A stretch of 64,000 nucleotides of DNA from Rhyacophila brunnea. Taxonomy: Eukaryota; Arthropoda; Insecta; Trichoptera; Rhyacophilidae. The translations under genes were made by a program, and so were the position numbers. The stretch covers positions 868,001 through 932,000 of the forward strand of contig JAGYXB010001000.1 in the NCBI GenBank assembly GCA_022495005.1, read 5' to 3'. The notes below the pieces were generated by a model. The model made no database searches and was not told the DNA's origin. It saw nothing but the letters and a program-made list of their open reading frames with translations. Of this stretch, positions 24,650-35,800 are shown one piece after another; positions within the stretch are counted from its first letter, which is position 1, and every line of letters starts with the position of its first letter.

Positions 24650-26760
24650 GGCTCGAAATAGACCGGAACGCACCGGAGCGCCGTTCCTGTTCGTGAAATT
24701 CTAAAAGATACCGTTCCGGCTCGTGGATTCTTTGAAAATTGCGTTCCGTTTCGTGTTATTGAGATAATATTGCATGTAGGTATATAGTTCTTAAAGTTGT
24801 AAGAACTGATTCGTGAGAATATGTTAGGTTATTTATTAACGATTAGTCCTACAAGGTCTACAATATAATATAAGCTGTTCGGTTTTCAGATGTGCTCCAA
24901 ATTTGTAATTATTTACCCTTACAAGCAGGGCTGAATTTCCAAAAAGGGCTACATGTCCGGGACCTAAATTTAGTAAGTCTACAGAACCCGAAAAATAATG
25001 TGAAATCACAAAAGAACCTTGCAGCGAAGGAATACACAAATATACGAGCTTCTAGAATTTTGAAGATAAGAGCCCAATTCTACGAAAATTGGTGGAAAAT
25101 AAGTGATTTTGCAAAAACAAACATAAAATAATATGAAAAAACCATTAAAAAAATAATTGAAAAAACCAGGTTTTAGTATTTCTCTGTATCCATCTTTCAG
25201 AATCGTCCTTGTTTCTCTTATGAATGCCGGATTTATCTGAAATACCATCTGAGATATTATCTGGCACCACATAGTGCAGACACAAAAACAAGTCATTATC
25301 TTCCAATACTGGAGTAATATTTTTTGTGTTAAATATAATAATTGCTATAGGTACTATATAATTATTATAATACCATTAATATCGATAATTCCTAGTATGT
25401 ATCATCTGCAAAGAATAATATTTTCCGAATTATGTACCTACCTACTCGTACCTATTTTAATAACAACTGTTGTTTCACTATTGCAAAAAAAAGTTTTTAA
25501 TTTTTTTCTTCAATTTTCTAGTAGGTTTTTTAAACGGAATACATAGTTTTCAACTGCACCACAGTGGATCAAATAAACAGATGTGGATGGTTCAATGTCA
25601 TCTTGCCGAGATAATAATATTATGTAAATGATTGTCGGTTCGTGATTAGACTGTGGTTCTAAATCATTTAGTGTTCTTAAAACTGTTGAATACCTACATA
25701 GGTAGTAGGTACAACAATATTATTGTATATTTGCATAGTAGAAGCTGTTACCTTATGGCAGTGAAATTTAATGCTGCTCTGGTCTTTTCATTTTCTGATG
25801 TTTTAAAATAACTCCACAATATTGAAACAAGTTATAATTTTTGGGGGTGTCTTCACAGCCTTTCTGGTGTTTATCATTTTGAAGTGTTTGTATTTGTCTT
25901 CACCAATAACTTTTTTAAAAAAATCACAGGGAATAATTTTGGTTCAAGTTTTTCTGTATGAAAATGGAGACCAAGCTATACATATCAACAGACGACGTAA
26001 TAAAATAATGACTGACACCTTATTTTATCAACCAAAAGTTGAAACGGCCAACTACTATGCTATGACCAATTCATAAATAAAAGCACCATATCTATGTATT
26101 AATTAAATACATAGAAATAGATATGTACCTACATATTATACATATTCGGCGTAAAAACCTCAAAAATGATAATCATGCACGACTATTGCCACTCGATTAC
26201 TAATAAATGGTAGGTAGGTACCTACCTATCATACATTTTTTTCACTTAATGTGACCTGTATGGGCATTGGTTAATAATAATCGCTGGCAAGCTATATTAT
26301 TTCGTCTAGGTATCTTATAGGTTCAAAATGCTTGGGTGACTAGGTACAATGAAAAAATGGCGTTGCGAAAACCTTTATAACATTTTGTAGTCTTGGGACA
26401 TCTCTCAACAGCAGCCTCAAAATGATTGATTCCTTGCTATAATTAGAAGAGAGGCGATCTTCCTGTTATTTTATCTTCACAGAATTATTAAACTCAATAT
26501 TTCGTTCTTCCAGTCAGCTTTGAACGTAATATTAGATTGATTAAGGGCATTAAGGCGAGATATAGGTACCTAGGTACCTAACTTGCCGACAACACCGAGT
26601 TGAGTCTTTATTCAGCGATTAGGAATGCAGTATATGTATGAATAGAATAGTTACCCAAATTATAATAATACTTATATTATAAGTACCCACATATAATTTG
26701 ATTTTTTACGGCGTATTGAAAACCTGTGTTATTAAAAATCTATAAACCTTATAGAGATAG
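24650..26760. other. AT-rich, no gene recognised
   Basis: Contains one hAT-like left end (24648) and small open frames, for example 84 codons at 25822-26076, without any recognisable domain. Confidence 0.4.
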
Positions 26761-26767
26761 GTACCTA

Positions 26768-27375
26768 TCTTCTTCTTATTGTGCCATCCCCTAGCGGAGG
26801 TCGACCACCATCAAGGCGATCTTATCTTTGTCGTCTGCTACCCGGAACAGTTCGGTGGAGCTGCACTCGTACCAATCACGGAGGTTATTAAGCCACGAAA
26901 TGCGGCGCCGTCCTCTGCTACGCTTCCCATTGATCTTTCCTTGAATGACAAGTTGGTGAATGCTGTATATGTGTCCTCTCATAATGTGGTCGAGGTATTG
27001 TAGTTTCCTGGTTTTGATACTACGTAGAATTTCTCGGTCCTTCCCCATTCGATTGAGAACTTCAACATTTGTCACCCGGTCAGTCCAAGGAATTTTGAGG
27101 ATGCGTCTATACAGCCACATCTCGAAAGCTTTAAGTCTCCGTGACATCTCTTGGTTTAGCGTCCATACTTCCATGCCATAGAAAAGAATTGAGAGCACAT
27201 AACAACGTACCATACGCAGTCTCAGACCTAGGTTAAGATCTCGATTGCTAAGGAGGCGTCTCATTTTGAGAAAGGCGCTCCTTGCGATCTCAATTGTAGT
27301 TTTTATTTCCTGAGACTGGTCCCATTTCTCATTGACCCATAATATCGTTGTTAGGCAAAAAATACAGCAAATCAT
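26768..27375 (-). mobile_element. LINE 3' fragment with open C-terminal frame
   Basis: Minus-strand frame of 194 codons without stops. It shows RRLLSNRDLNLGLRLRMVRC, YVLSILFYGMEVWTL, YRRILKIPWTDRVTNVEV and KRSRGRRRISWLNNLRDW, ending VVDLR-stop. It is the same subfamily as 10230-10697 and a relative of 16909-17885. It is truncated upstream of the YADD box. The 3' end is GGCACAATAAGAAGAAG. Confidence 0.88.
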
Positions 27376-27389
27376 TAATAGGTAATTAA

Positions 27390-28073
27390 TAATTATTATG
27401 CTGTGTTATAATATGAATCATTATTTTTTACTGTTTATGTGTTAGCAGATCTAAAAAACTATAACGAAGTGATCGTATACTATTTTAAGCCTTTAACTTC
27501 CAAGTCGTATTTCTGATATAAATTTTATAAGCCCCACATGCCTATACGCTGAAATGATTCATTATTTTTCTATGTTACTTAGAGAAGCTTCATACATCGA
27601 TTGGCGTAGGCCGTAGCGTATCGTTATACCGTTAGACGATTATTCGTTATAAGAAAATATAATATATTATGAATTTTGCAGCAATGTGAAAATAGATTAC
27701 GGCAAAGCAATAATTCCTTACGGGGCATCCCAAGTTTTCTAATGCAGCTCGAAGACGGTGAATTCCCATAACACGGGTAAGTACAGCGCAATTATTTTTT
27801 ACTCTAGTACTCGTAGCTTAAAATGTAATGACGTCATTCTTTAGTTCCTCGTACCTACAGCAGGTGCCTGGTCATGCGACTTCGAAACATTTTGATTTTT
27901 GATAATAGTGTAAAGATAAACCATCACTTATTTTATAATAATGTAGTGTTTTGAATGTATAGTTTCGTTATAATTATTACATTGAACTAGCTAAAGTTTT
28001 GTGATGTGATTTTACTTCATTTTATGACATGTGACGTAACCAATGTCGTTTGCCTAATCTAAATTGTTTTTAG
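27390..28073. other. No clear feature; possible CTR9 exon 1 trace
   Basis: Mostly featureless. 27740-27776 ends in a GGGTAAGT donor and reads IPITR in one frame, which could be the remains of the first CTR9 coding exon (IPLRD). Too short to assert. Confidence 0.25.
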
Positions 28074-28189
28074 GTGATCGAAGTTGGATCCTGAACAATT
28101 ATTACCTACCGCATGAGATGAAAAAAAATACTCAGTATTCTTCGCCTAGAGAGATCCCACTTATCATCTGGGTCAATGTCAATGTTGGC
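28074..28189 (+). pseudogene. CTR9: CTR9 pseudo-exon: N-terminal segment
   Basis: Lies between a TTTTTAG acceptor and a GTAAGT donor. Read in successive frames it gives VIEV, DPEQLLPTA-stop-DE, ILSILRLERSHL and IIWVNVNVG. Joined by homology these follow the family pattern VIEL-D-QLP--DE-LSILR-E---L-IWVN-ALE. About three small indels and one stop are therefore present within 116 bp, so it cannot be translated as CTR9. Confidence 0.8.
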
Positions 28190-29100
28190 GTAAGTAGTAA
28201 GTACTTATAAGATTTTACGCATGGAATGTAATGAAGTTAGAATGTCACCATCAATTTCCTAGGGTAAACAGTCTATTGTAGAAAAAAAAACTATCAATTA
28301 TAATCTGGATGGCGAACCCTTTTGAGTAGGTATATTAATATTTTACTAAATAACTACATGAATACTTTTTTAATCAATTTTTATGGGTAATGATTACTCT
28401 CTGATGTTTGCTTTTCTCCATCGCCAACCACCACGTCTCGACACACATAGTCGAGCGTATACCATGGTGTACCGAACATTGGGCGTTTTTCATAGCTGTG
28501 CTAAGAGTGACACCTGTAGAATCTTCCCGATATCTCGATTGGCGTGCAAGAATGCATGATTTCTAATCCAATTTAATCTATTATGGTCATGCCTCAATGA
28601 AAAAAGACCTTGCTAATCATATGGCGTTTCAAACTTTTTGAAAGAAATAGTGCCCCATAGAAACCAAGTTACAATAACCGAGCCGGTATTAAAACTTACT
28701 CGTTTGTATACATTGATATAAGTACCATGATAATACACCGTTTCATACAAAATCACAATATTAAATTGGGCAAGTTTTGCAGAATAGGTCAAAGACATCT
28801 TTCAAAAATCTCGAATAATCCTTTTTTTGCAATGTGGGTAAAGTTAATATTTAACTACTTGCTACAATATAATATATATATTAGCGTTTCGGAAAGAAAT
28901 GTACAACAATAACCCTTATTGCGATGTAGGCAGGGTTAATTTTTCAACCACATTTATCCACATTTTTATGTCCAGAGAGAATGATATTTGAATGAATGGA
29001 TGGGACCTGTCGGATCTTGATTTCTATTAGCATCGTTTGCGAGGGTCCTTTCAATTTTTCAAATTGCGTATTCTCATATAAATGTTTGTATTCTATACAG

Positions 29101-29338
29101 GTGCCGTACGTAAACAAAAAGAACTGATGACTTCATTAAAATCTTGGATGCGGGCCGCACCGCGGCCAACATCGATTATTCTAACTCGGAGAAAGATCAG
29201 ATGCGGTGCCTGGACATGCTCGCCACATACTGCGTGCAGGAAGCTAACCATGAAAAGAATATAAACATGAAACGGGATCTGTTCACCAAAGCCGCAAACC
29301 TATACACCACTGCCGACAAAATCATCATGTATGATCAT
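29101..29338 (+). pseudogene. CTR9: CTR9 pseudo-exon: first TPR region
   Basis: Acceptor TACAG before 29101, donor GTAAGA after 29338. It starts YVNKKN, then a frameshift, then DDFIKILDAGRTAANIDYS. It continues open with EKDQMRCLDMLATYCVQEA and ends TTADKIIMYDH. This matches the CTR9 block around EKDQM-CLD-LA-YYVQ-A and ADKIIMYDQ almost residue for residue. The splice position after MYD-H/Q is the same as in intact CTR9 genes. Confidence 0.88.
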
Positions 29339-29567
29339 GTAAGACGATACCTACCCACTTTCATTACCTATTTTATTCAACCTAGTCAAATTTTGTTCAA
29401 ATTTCTTTATATATAATAATATGAAGTGAACTTTACAATTTACAAGTTCAATCCATTCACAACATGACTTGGAAAAACAAAATGAAAACAACTGATTTTT
29501 CATTATACAACAGCCGAATTTACTTTACCGGCGAAAATGCTGTACATCTGTATTTTTTTTTTTGCAG

Positions 29568-29840
29568 AATCTTTTGGGCCGAGCATACTTGTGCTTGTTG
29601 GAGGGTGATAAAGTGGTGGACGGTGGAAGCGCAATTCAATTTTGTGGTGAATCAATCTTCCAACAACATCCCCTCGCTGTTCTGGAAAGTGTGCATCGCT
29701 TTCAATAAAAAAGACTACCGCAGCGCTCTCGGCTTCTACAGGGAAACTCTGAGAACCAACCCCAACCGCCTGGCTGTTCTCCGTCCCCATTTCGGCATGG
29801 GCCATTGCTTTATGAAGCTAAATAATCAGGATAAAGCAAG
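29568..29840 (+). pseudogene. CTR9: CTR9 pseudo-exon: TPR block NLLGRAY...DKAR
   Basis: Begins directly after a long T tract and GCAG acceptor. Reads [18 protein letters not shown], then shifts frame into [28 protein letters not shown] and [10 protein letters not shown] residues, and ends [16 protein letters not shown] at a GTTTGG donor. A second disturbance sits before GMGHCF, where extra residues replace the usual P-A-VRL. The family motif order is fully kept. Confidence 0.88.
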
Positions 29841-30062
29841 GTTTGGGATACTTACATTGTTTTAAATATTTTTCACAGCAAACGTCAATCTGTGAAATGA
29901 GAATATACTCATCTCTCATTTAAAATAGTTCAATATAATATTTTAAATATTCAGTTAAAATGAATATCTAGAATTTTTCAAAATTGAGTTTGCATATTTC
30001 ATCAAAGATCCATTAATTCTCATGTTTTTTTAAGTTTTGTTGATTTACGGATGAATGCCATG

Positions 30063-32002
30063 TCGTCGCTATAGGATTTGTTTCCCGAATATCCATTTTT
30101 GTCGAAATCGACATTTTAATGCAGTTCAATTTCTTTTATCGAACTCTACCGAAATCATTTATAAAAACAATATATTTTTATCTAGGAACAGAGATATTTT
30201 TTTGAAAAACCCGAATACGCCATGTTAAGTTACAATTACTCCGTGTTGTTCTCCCGAATGTCCAACTATTCGTACCTGAATATCCAAGTTAATTTCGGTC
30301 GAAATAAATCTCTGGCTGAGTTTTTATTTCCCGAATATGACTTTTAGCCAATCAAACCGCGCTGACGCCGTGCATCTCGCTCCCACATTCACGCTGTCCA
30401 GCTCTAAAACAATCATGCCCACTTTCATATTTTTCGGCCGTCCGGAGTGCTCTTTCAAATTTCGTCTTATTGATATTGTTTTTAAAGTTACTATTGTTTT
30501 AATAGTGAATTCATCTAATTTGAAGAGATCGTTTATAGCTGATACATCACCAGTTTGCCCTGAACTTATAGTAAAGTTATGGAAGTGAGTATTTTAACCT
30601 AAATAACTGCATTTTGTTTTGATAAATGACACAAAATCCCAACGGTTATATGAATTCTACAGTATGACCCGGCAACTACTATGACGTAAAAAATAATTAT
30701 TATTTCAAATTATTATTAATCAAACATTGTTTGTCTTTATTTTACTTTTAATCTAGGTATTTCTATGAAAATAAAGGCGATGCTATGATTTATTTTTGAA
30801 TGCGCTGATAGTTAATTTAATTTAATATGTATGTTAGTAACTATTTATTTGGTGAATATTATATACTTAGGATATTGGTACCTACCTAATAATATTAGCA
30901 GCCAATGGTAATTAATTTATAGATGCTATTATTTTGTGTTGTCATTCCAATAGTAAATATATAATATTTATTTGGTGGTTTGTAATAAGTTTAATTGTTA
31001 ATTATAGAAATATATAGGTATAATAATATACAGATATATATACATAGTTTTTTTTTTTTTTTTTGAAAAAGTATTAATATAAAATTGTTAGCAAGTACGA
31101 GTAAGTACCATCATAAAATATTGGAGAAATCCGTGACGTCGGTTAGTAATTGAAGTAGTAGATACCTACTTTTATTTAATAAACAAAAACCGATCGCCAA
31201 TAGTCGCTTGATTTTGAAGAATACTGATGAGCAGGTATTAACAGGCCAATAGTTAAAGTTTGTCATCATAAGTATGTCACCTCGTAGCATAGTGGATAAT
31301 TCGTGGACTTGGTCGTAAACCCAGGAGATGCAGGGACGATTCCTGCCGGGTGTCTTACTTTTTCAAAAAGATTTTTTCTATTGGTTTTAATATATTTTCT
31401 CAGAAGTGATTTTCAAAATTATGTATGTTCAATAATTAGAATGGTACATTCTTAAATCTTGTGAATTATTCGTTGAATAAAAAAAAAAGATTATTAAAAA
31501 CTATTTTATTACTTATTACGAAAAAAACCGAAAAAAGCGAATGCCGCATGTTATTATTACCTACGAACTTGGGTTATTACGATCATTAGGTATTTAAATA
31601 GTAAAAGTAATCATTACCAATTATCGTGTAAATAAATATAACATTTGAGGTGCGTACTTTTTAACCACTCAGTAATCCGTGGGCCGTGCAGCAATACGCT
31701 ACGGTCTTAAGTCCCGAACGTCCATGTTTTGTCCCGAATATCCATTATTCTGAGAGAGCGCTAAAAATTTCCCGAATATCCACAACGAGTACTTGTAAAT
31801 AAAACGCATTTTCTGTGCATTTACTGATTTATACCAGTATATTATTCTTGGAATCTATTCTTAGATAATGTTGCAATCATACAGTGTAGAAAGAATGATT
31901 GATACATCTACTGATATTTCAATATACGACAATGAAATTTGTTTTTCGTCTCCTGAAAAATTGACATTTGGTCTATTCGGGAAACAAATCCTATAGCGAC
32001 GA
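30063..32002. mobile_element. 1.94-kb TIR element with CCCGAATATCC motifs
   Basis: Left end TCGTCGCTATAGGATTTGTT and right end AACAAATCCTATAGCGACGA are inverted repeats extending about 33 bp, through TCCCGAATA. Exact or near copies of CCCGAATATCC recur near both ends (30086, 30203, 30252, 30278, 30332, 31712, 31733, 31770). TG lies outside each end. There is no transposase frame; an 83-codon frame at 30337-30588 ends at a possible GTGAGT donor but is unrecognised. It sits in an intron-like gap of the CTR9 pseudogene and contains a SINE-B. Confidence 0.75.
31275..31500 (+). mobile_element. tRNA-derived SINE-B
   Basis: A box TAGCATAGTGG (31285), B box GGGACGATTCC (31333), tail GAATGGTACATTC and TGTGAATTATTCGTTGAATA, then an A-rich run. 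Confidence 0.7.
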
Positions 32003-32231
32003 TGTGCCAAGTGCAATTTTGCATTATCTATCTTATATTCAAATTCTAAATAGTCATGACTCATGACTCTGGATCCAATTGGTAATGCAAGTGGCTAAAC
32101 ATCCATTTCTCATAAAAAAAATATTTTATATTTAAAATATTTTTTCCAATGAAAAACCATTATAGTGTAACAATAATTTAACCCTGATCATCCACAGATA
32201 CGATTTCTAGTGCGCATGAATTACACAACTG

Positions 32232-32603
32232 ATAAACATTCTACGAATAATGTTTGCTTTATAATAATTATTGACCTAAGAATAAGGTAGTATTATTTTG
32301 AAATACGCCATTTCTATTGGCATTTCCCAGTGGCTAAGCCACAACATACGACCGTAGCCATAACCATAATCTAACCTAACCGAAAAAAAATATTTTTTTA
32401 AATCGGTACATGTTCAAACACGGGCATTACCATGATCTTACTCCCTACTTCATTTATCATTTGTCAATTTATAGCTACGGCCGTATGTTGTAGCTTAACC
32501 ACTGGGAAATGCCAATAAATATGGCGTATTTCAAAAAATAGTACCTTATTCTTAGGTCAATAATTATTATAAAGCAAACATTATTCGTAGAATGTTTATC
32601 ACA
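32232..32603. repeat. Palindrome with ~130-bp arms
   Basis: Left arm 32232-32366 and right arm 32472-32603 are inverted copies (for example TTTATAATAATTATTGACCT at left and AGGTCAATAATTATTATAAA at right), with a spacer of about 105 bp. Confidence 0.85.
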
Positions 32604-32896
32604 TTTGAATGGTCAAAGACATAGCTTATAATTAGTATCTTTAGAATTATCTTCAAATGTGTTAATCGTGCCAATTTTTTAATAATAAAATGCCTAATTT
32701 TTGTTAAATTTGGGATCACAAAGATTATTAAATATAATTTTTTATCGTAAATATGTCACTATATAATGTTAACATTAATTTTACTAATGGTTTTGTAAAT
32801 GCGTTTAAAAAATAATGAATCTAAAAAATATTAATACCACTGCACATGGATGTACCGAAATATGACTATATTCTAAAACATTAGAGCGAAAAGTTT
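32421..32896 (+). repeat. Dispersed repeat, copy 1
   Basis: Direct-orientation homologue of 63527-64000, ending in the same ATGACTATATTCTAAAACAT. It includes the right palindrome arm. Confidence 0.85.
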
Positions 32897-33039
32897 AAAA
32901 AATACTATTTTATGTAATAAAAATACTTTATGCAGTCATCAAATGTTTAAAATAAATATAAAGGATAATAAGGCTTCAAAATTATATAAATAGATTATCT
33001 AAAACGTTTAAGGAATGTCCAGGATTATGCTCTGAATAT

Positions 33040-33169
33040 ACCTAATAGGTTGAGCAAATGGCTGACATCCATTTCTCCTAAAAACAAAATCTGTCAATAC
33101 AAACCTCTACTCTGTGGAGGCCCATATGATCCTATTAGGATCGGACATGGTCGAAAGAAAAAAGAAAAA
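33040..33169 (+). mobile_element. SINE-A, 5'-truncated
   Basis: Body and both 3' hairpins only; ends in an A-rich GAAAGAAAAAAGAAAAAG tail. Confidence 0.75.
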
Positions 33170-33496
33170 GAATACCATAAAAGCTCAATTTTTACCTATG
33201 CTGAGCATGTGGGCCGTTAAGTCTGTAAAGAAAACATGAAGAAATTATATGAACCTATAATTATGTCTGATTAATAAAATTACATACTTAATGTAAATAT
33301 TATGATATAAATTTCATATATCACATGAGTATGAAATGAAATTTATGACGAAAAGAATAAAATCCTTTCTACATAAATTTTAAAAAGATCTCATTGCTCC
33401 ATCTATCTAGTAATCATAATAGTAATTCAAGAACCTTGTCTATCCGCTTAATTCAGCAGGGTGAAAATTTTTCATTCTTCATTTTTCATTTTCCAG

Positions 33497-33584
33497 GCTA
33501 CGCAGTTTGCACTTTCTGCATTTGTCCTGCCGCACTTTGGCCTCGAGCAGATGTATATCATTTTATCGAGGGGATTCAGAGAAT
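33497..33584 (+). pseudogene. CTR9: CTR9 pseudo-exon: ATQF...YRGDSEN
   Basis: Acceptor TTTTCCAG, donor GTATGT. Reads ATQFALSAFVLPHFGLEQMY, then a small insertion (ATTT) shifts the frame before YRGDSEN. The intact family sequence is ATQFA---FVLP-FGLGQMYIYRGD-EN. The block encoding the TPRs between DKAR and ATQF is absent from 29841-33496. Confidence 0.87.
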
Positions 33585-33845
33585 GTATGTATATTTTATA
33601 TCATATTTGTATAGGCGTACAGTTAAAAATATATTTTTTACTGGCCCTACAATCCGATGTGGATCTCGGCTGCCTCATGAAGAGGTCTCATAACAGATAT
33701 TTTTTACAAGAAATATAATTGATCGTTTGCTCAACCTATTGGGTCCACAGCTTAACAGTTGATATTCCTAAATAATACACGTGATTTAAGAATGTAACAG
33801 TCTTCATTGAAAATAGTTAACTTGGAACAGCCTCAGTAAAATTCT

Positions 33846-34087
33846 TCTTTCTTTTTCTTTCGACCATGTCCGATCCTAATAGGATCATATGGGCCTCCAC
33901 AGAGTGGAGGTTTGTATTGACAGATTTTTGTTTTTACGAGAAATGGATGTCAGCCACTTGCTCAACCTATTAGGTCCATACTCTGACTCATACACAAATT
34001 GAAAAACAATATGTGTACTAGCCAGACCCAGGATTCGAACCTGGGACCCTCGACTCTATAGGCCGGCATTTAAGCCACTCGGCCTTG
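33846..34087 (-). mobile_element. SINE-A, best-preserved copy
   Basis: On the minus strand the head reads GCCGAGTGGCTTAAATGCC, then B box GGTTCGAATCC. This pattern is close to class II (Ser/Leu) tRNAs. Full body, two 3' hairpins and an A-rich tail follow. Confidence 0.8.
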
Positions 34088-34109
34088 AACCTCGAAAAAT
34101 CTTGGATGT

Positions 34110-34300
34110 TCTCAAGCTGACTCAACTGGCATGCGATAAATCTAGGGTTGATTCCCATGTCATGTTCTAACATTTTTATCAATTAGGTTTGTTTCTGAAC
34201 CTGTTTCGAGTTATGTATGGAAGATTGATGAATGTTTCATTGTTAAATCTTGTGTAACATCTTGAAGAATCTATAATTTAATTTAAACTATTAAAAAGTA
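34110..34300 (+). mobile_element. SINE-B-like, degraded
   Basis: ACTCAACTGGCATGCG with GGTTGATTCC, then the family tail GTTATGTATGGA and CTTGTGTAACATCTTGAAGA. It sits directly beside the SINE-A head. Confidence 0.5.
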
Positions 34301-34426
34301 CTAGTATGTCAGTACGAAAATTCGAAGAGATCCTTATGCTATCTATGAATCAAAATTTGTATATAATAGAATATGACCTGGTATTCACCACTTAAGAAAA
34401 TTGCTTTACAATAATTGTTTTGTTCA

Positions 34427-34527
34427 CCCATACGCACTTGTGGCAGGCCGCTGCGGCTAGCCGGCATACAAAAAACGATATGCGGCTAGCCGCGATGCGG
34501 CCTGCCGCAAGTGCGTATGGGCACTAA
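34427..34527. repeat. GC-rich 100-bp foldback
   Basis: CCCATACGCACTTGTGGCAG at left pairs with CTGCCGCAAGTGCGTATGGG at right, and GCGGCTAGCCG occurs in both arms. The arms are about 43 bp around an 8-bp loop. Confidence 0.85.
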
Positions 34528-34544
34528 GCTTTTTATCAAGTCAT

Positions 34545-34700
34545 CATCATCAGCCGGGGTCGATCTACAGTTGGATGAAGGCCTCCCTTAGCTTCCTCCA
34601 TTTTTCTCGGTCCATAATTCTTTACTGCCACCTACATCCTTCTTCTTGGTCGTTCACTCATGGCTGAGGATCGTGACCACTTTTTAATTTTGCCATCCAA
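34545..34700 (-). mobile_element. LINE 3'-end fragment
   Basis: On the minus strand it reads MDREKWRKLREAFIQL-stop and ends in TGATGATGATGA. This is the usual C-terminus and simple-repeat tail of an RTE-type LINE. Confidence 0.65.
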
Positions 34701-34893
34701 CTTTATTGCCGAGTTTTTTCTTATTTTTTTATCAAGTATGAGGACTGAAATTTATGTTCTAGTCTATATTATTATAATGTTGTAATTATTATTGTTAATA
34801 CTGTATGGTGGGCGAATTTAAATAATTCATGCAAAGCCAATGTATAAATATATTAAGTTGTTTTATTGTATTCAACAATTATTCCTTCACTGG

Positions 34894-35088
34894 GCCTCCC
34901 AATGTTTCAAAAATGTCATAAAGGCTCAACCAAAGAACTACGAGATAATAAAAATTCTTGGATCACTATACGCTAAATCTACCTTTCAATCTTAACGAGA
35001 TGTAGCTCGTGCACATCTCAAGAAAGTCACTGATCAATTCCCAGATGACATCGAAGCTTGGATTTAATTAGAGCAGTCTGATTTGCAG
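34894..35088 (+). pseudogene. CTR9: CTR9 pseudo-exon with two in-frame stops
   Basis: One frame reads [33 protein letters not shown], stop, RDVARAHLKKVTDQFPDDIE, AWI, stop, LEQSDLQ. This is the CTR9 block ending in ELAQILEQ-D-Q, with part of ELAQI deleted. The expected acceptor before ASQ reads TGG in place of TAG, and the donor after DLQ reads CAG-TTATA without a proper GT. Both splice signals are therefore lost. Confidence 0.88.
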
Positions 35089-35277
35089 TTATATCATCCC
35101 ATTTTTATTAATATACAAGACATAAACTTTCATTTTTAAAGATATAATAATTATGTATAACCATCTTAGTCATTTTGTCATCTGTCTTTGTTTCATCGTT
35201 GATACTAGATAGATCAATATACACTTCAGAGAAGAGGTGTTTATTATCTGCATTGTGAAACTTGTAAAACAGTTTAG

Positions 35278-35454
35278 AGATTCACACAATTCACCAAGCA
35301 CGTCTTTATAGCGAGCAGCAGCCATATTGTAGATCCAATTCATGGTCCGAAATATGTGTATCTATATGACAAGGGTGATCGACTAAATCTCATGGAGCAA
35401 TTTGGGATAAAAAAAGTGTATTCCAAAAAAGTCTATGTGGATGTTAATCTGTAA
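35278..35454 (+). other. 58-codon open stretch after a possible acceptor, unassigned
   Basis: After a TTTAG an uninterrupted frame runs from RFTQFTKHVFIASSSH to VYVDVNL and a TAA. It contains HGPKYVYLYDKGDRLNLMEQ. It is not CTR9 and I do not recognise it. It ends where an hAT fragment begins. It could be a captured terminal exon or chance. Confidence 0.2.
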
Positions 35455-35461
35455 AAGACTT

Positions 35462-35612
35462 GTTTTCGCAGGGTTTAATTGAATTTTAAAAACTAACCCA
35501 ACACCATCTGTAAGTTGTCTTATTTCAATGAAAAAAATATGCATGACTGACAAAGTTTAATGTGCACTATTTATGGCAGTTCTTAACAGCCTACCTCCAC
35601 CCTTCACCACTG
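35462..35612 (-). mobile_element. hAT-C end fragment
   Basis: Complement of the hAT-C left end: GACAAAGTTTAATGTGCACT through CACCCTTCACCACTG. Confidence 0.65.
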
Positions 35613-35800
35613 CTATCTATGCCCCAAGGCTTTCTATGCAATGTGCTGCTCACCCATCTAATAGTCAAACAAGCAATGAAATGTAAAAACAATAAATTGT
35701 TGACTACGTAGTATACGTTTATACAGCATATACTTTAAGTAATATTCTGTTTATTTCTGTACACGCTTGCTTAATCTTATCAATGCTTTTTTGTTTGCAG

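Noticed and set aside
25822..26076. 84-codon frame with hydrophobic N-terminus
   Set aside because: A single short frame with no recognised family, no splice context and low-complexity composition.
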